DNA from: Artemia franciscana
Lineage: Eukaryota > Arthropoda > Branchiopoda > Anostraca > Artemiidae
Reading direction: 5' to 3'
NCBI RefSeq assembly: GCF_032884065.1
Contig: NC_088866.1
Location: 45,542,653 to 45,606,652 of the forward strand
Length of the DNA stretch: 64,000 bases
Under the pieces are notes generated by a model. The model was given only the letters and a program-made list of their open reading frames with translations, did no database searches and was not told the origin of the DNA. This document shows positions 60,861 to 64,000 of this stretch, piece after piece (the first letter of the stretch is position 1; every line of letters starts with the position of its first letter). The translations under genes and the position numbers were made by a program.

Positions 60861-61187
60861 AGTACTCACGTATTATCCCGACCACACTCAAGAAGTTAAG
60901 TCGGGCTAATCACTATAAAATATACCTAAATATTATGGAAATATGATACCTTAGTAACAACATTATGGAAACTGCAACACAGAATTATGGAAAGCAGACC
61001 CCTCAGAAAGCATTATATTAAATACATAACCTAACCAACTCTATACATTATATATTTAATTAAAATATACCTGCATAGTTGTTTATCTCAGTCAGGAAAA
61101 GCTGATTATCTGAGAGTGCACACAAAGAACTGGTTTTAAACAGATCAAACTTCTTGAGTGTGGTCGGAATAACACGTAAGTATTACA
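60861..61187. mobile_element. MITE-like element with about 36-bp inverted repeats
   Basis: The left end TACTCACGTATTATCCCGAC CACACTCAAGAAGTT (60863-60897, split here) is repeated inverted at 61148-61184 with three to four mismatches. The interior of about 250 bp is AT-rich with no open frame. No clear target duplication. Confidence 0.75.
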
Positions 61188-61420
61188 AGTTCTTTCATTG
61201 AAGGAGATGAGAACCCCCTTCAGGGGAATGAACTAACCCTCGTTTTCGTCTCTTATTGACTAACTGGAAACTAGTTGGATAAAGGTCTTTCTAATAATAT
61301 GTTTTACTTAAGTTGAAAAGGATGCCATTTTGGGTGGTATCTGAATTACACATATTATTTACTAAAAATCTAAGGTGTTCCGAAATAACATATGACCAAT
61401 GAAAAACCAGTTACAAAGTA

Positions 61421-62235
61421 TCAAACAGTTCGTGGTAACGAACTGTAGTAAGAAGCGATCCGGCTCAATAGTAACCAAAACTCTAAAAAATTGAATTTTG
61501 ATATCAATAGCTACATCAAAAGAACCGCATTTTAATGCTGATTTTAAATATATAAGTTTCATCAAGTTTAGTCCTACCCATCAAAAGTTACGAGCCTGAG
61601 AAAATTTGCCTTATTTAGGAAAATAGGGGGAAATACCCCCTAAATGTCGTACGATCTAAACGAAAATGACACCATCAGATTCAACATATCAGAGAACCCT
61701 ACTGTAGAAGTTTCAAGCTCCTATATACAAAAATGTGGAATTTTGCATTTTTTGCTAGAAGAAAAATCACGGGTGCGTGTTTATTTGTTTGTTTTTTTTT
61801 TTGTTTTTTTTTTTTTTCATTTCCCCAGGGGTCATCGTATCGACCAAGTGGTCCTAGAATGTCGCAAGAGGGCTCATTCTAACGGAAATGAAAAGTTCTA
61901 GGACCCTTTGTAAGTGACCAAAAAAATTTTGGTCATTTTTTTCCCAAAGTCAACGGATCAAAATTCTGAGATAGCCATTTTGTTCAGCATAGTCGAAAAC
62001 CATAATAACTATGTCTTTGGGGATGACTTACTCCCCCACAGTTCCTGGGGGAGGGGCTGCAAGTTACAAACTTCGACCAGTGTTTACATGTAATAATGGT
62101 TTTTGGGAAGTGTACAGACGTTTTCAGGGGGATTTTTTTGGTTTTGGGGGTAGGGTTGGGGGAGGGGGCTATGTGGGAGGATCTTTCCTTGGAGAAATAT
62201 GTCATGGGGGAAGAAAAATTCAATGAAAAGGGCGC
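61421..62235 (-). mobile_element. family A copy, inverted, hairpin-end half
   Basis: Begins TCAAACAGTTCGTGG (base before TC is A) and runs to the CATGGGGGAAGAAAAATTC block, where unrelated sequence starts. Confidence 0.85.
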
Positions 62236-62582
62236 AGGGCGCAGGACGAATCTGGTCACGTTAGAAAAAAAACGTCAAATTCAGAGCTTAATGTACAATG
62301 CTGGGTGTTCGGAACCTCTCTATTATGGAGTATAATTTGAAAATAACACAACTATACGAGCGATAAAACCTATATACCACAACCATAACTCAACTAACGA
62401 AAGAACTGCTAAGAGATAAACACAACTGTAAAGCGAAAACAGGTGAAAACTAACGGGAAAATAAACGAACTAAGAGGTGGAAGGGGCCCAGAGAAAAAAT
62501 ACAATCGTTTTCCAATTTCGAGCCTAACTTCCGCCAAGGAGTAATAATGTCAGAAGCCCGGAAATACCGAACTATTTTCTTT
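62236..62582. other. no gene recognised
   Basis: 350 bp between two inverted family A copies. Nothing recognised. Confidence 0.4.
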
Positions 62583-64000
62583 TCAAACAGTTCGTGGTAA
62601 CGAACTGTAGTAAGGAGCGACCCGGCTCAACAGTAGACGAAACTCTAAAAAACGGAATTTTGATGCTAAAATATACATCAAAAGAATCAGAGTTTTATGC
62701 TGATTTCAAATATGTACGTTTCATCAAATTTAGTCTTTGTCATCAAAAGTTACGAGCCTGAGAAAATTTGCCTTATTTTAGAAATAGGGGGAAACACCCC
62801 CTAAAAGTCACAGAATCTTAACGAAAATCACAAAATGACATTCGGCGTATCAGAGAACCCTGTAGTAAAATTTACAAGCTCCTATCTACATAAATGTGGA
62901 ATTTTGTATTTTTTCCAGAAGACAAATCACGGGTGCGTGTTTATTTGTTTGTTTGTTGTTTTTTTTTCCCCAGGGGTCATCGTATCGACCAAGTGGTCCT
63001 AGAGTATCGCAAGAGGGCTCATTCTGACGGAAATGAAAAGTTGTAGTCGCCTTTTTAAGTGACCAAAAAATTGGAGGGCACCTAGGCCCCCTCCCACGCT
63101 CATTTTTCTCCAAAGTCAACAGATCAAAAATTTTGAGATAGCCATTTTGTTCCGCATAGTCAAAAACCATAATAACTATGTCTTTGGGAATGACTTAATC
63201 CCCCAAAGTCCCTGGGGGAGGGACTGCAAGTTACAAACTTCGACCAGTGTTTACATATAATAATGGTTATTGGGAAGTGTACAGTCGGTTTCAGGGAATT
63301 TTTTTTTGGTTTTGGGGTGGGGTTAAGGGGAGGGGGCTATGTGGGAGGATCTTTCCATGGAGAAATATGTCATGGGGGAACAGAAATTCAATGAAAAGGA
63401 CGCAGAAATTTCTAAAATTACTATAAAAAAAATGAAAAAATAAACATGGAAATTTTTTTTAATTGAAAGTAAAGAGTAGCATTGAAACATAAAACGAACA
63501 GAAATTATTACGCATATGAGGGGTTCTAAAAATACTTTAGCATAAAGAGCGAGGTATTTAGGAGGAGATAAATACCTCGCTCTTTATGCTATAGTATTTT
63601 TAGTAATTTCAACTATTTATTCTACGGCCTTTCTGATTCAGGGGTAATTCTTAAAGAATTGGGATAAAACTTACGATTTAGTGTAAAGAACGAGGTATTA
63701 ACGAGGGTACAAACCCTCTCATATACATAATAAAAATTAAAGAATATAAAAGTTTGTTACGTAAGATAATTCTTAAGTTACATATATTTTTTGCTAATAG
63801 AAAAATTCGTTAAAAATAAAAATTTATAGTTGCCTTTTTATTTAACCGAAAAATTGCATGGCAACTAGGACTCCTTTCCCATCCCTTATTTCTCAAAATC
63901 GTCTGATCAAAACTAAGAGAAAGCCATTTAGCCAAAAAAGGAATTAATATGCAAATTTCATTTTAATAATTTATGTGTGGAGAGCCAAAATCAAACATGC
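62583..64000 (-). mobile_element. family A copy, inverted, running off the right edge
   Basis: Starts at TCAAACAGTTCGTGG with an intact hairpin and has the interior to about 63410. Its second palindrome is re-arranged into a tight hairpin at 63526-63603, and it continues through the CTTTTTATTTAACCGAAAAA and GGAGAGCCAAAATCAAACAT blocks to the window end. Confidence 0.85.
63526..63603. repeat. near-perfect 35-bp-arm hairpin in family A
   Basis: Left arm 63526-63560 and right arm 63569-63603 match at 34 of 35 positions, with an 8-nt loop. Both arms share TAGCATAAAGAGC or its complement, where most copies have GCGTAAAGAGC. Confidence 0.9.

Overview
The window is animal nuclear DNA: AT-rich, intron-containing and crowded with transposon remains. 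No bacterial-style operons, rRNA genes or CRISPR arrays are visible. Two host genes can be read by hand from spliced exons. The repeat content (APE-type LINEs, Helitron remains, a tRNA-derived SINE, long palindromic elements) fits an arthropod, and I lean towards a crustacean such as a brine shrimp. That last step is inference from the look of the repeats, not a database match.

Host gene 1 (about 1.06-19.7 kb, minus strand) is the 5' part of GMP synthase (glutamine-hydrolysing). Four coding exons are visible at 19609-19689, 12071-12162, 3920-4014 and 1059-1176. All join in consistent phase with GT/AG borders and give the first 128 or so residues of the glutamine amidotransferase domain, including the GGPGS loop and the nucleophile cysteine in CYGMQ. 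The rest of the gene lies to the left of the window. Its introns (about 2.7, 8.1 and 7.4 kb) are filled with repeats. These include a Helitron remnant (4.27-5.3 kb), a very large inverted repeat of tandem satellite units (6.5-11.7 kb), a second fold-back structure (13.3-16.3 kb), and a 5'-truncated LINE inserted in satellite DNA with a 9-bp target duplication (16.6-17.1 kb).

From 19.7 to 36.5 kb the sequence is almost entirely mobile: a tRNA-Leu-like SINE (20.68-20.94 kb), many copies of one hairpin-ended, palindrome-containing repeat family (here called family A), and broken LINEs with endonuclease, RT and RNase H pieces. From 36.5 to 55.7 kb there are fewer high-copy repeats. This part holds a 3.1-kb decayed APE-type LINE with zinc knuckles (43.6-46.7 kb), short DNA elements with long inverted repeats, a 115-bp (AT)n tract, and a perfect 163-bp palindrome (50504-50666).

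Host gene 2 (plus strand, from 55.79 kb) is the first coding exon of a 7SK snRNA methylphosphate capping enzyme homologue (MePCE/Bin3), recognised from the conserved FLLGGNVFDPLNL motif before a splice donor. The methyltransferase exons must lie to the right of the window. After it come more family A copies (58.6-64.0 kb), including the most complete one.

The strongest candidate for something undescribed is family A. It ends in a 20-nt hairpin preceded by A|TC-type junctions and carries two long internal palindromes. In three of the four complete head palindromes the two arms share substitutions private to that copy, which suggests homogenisation between arms or copying of one arm from the other.
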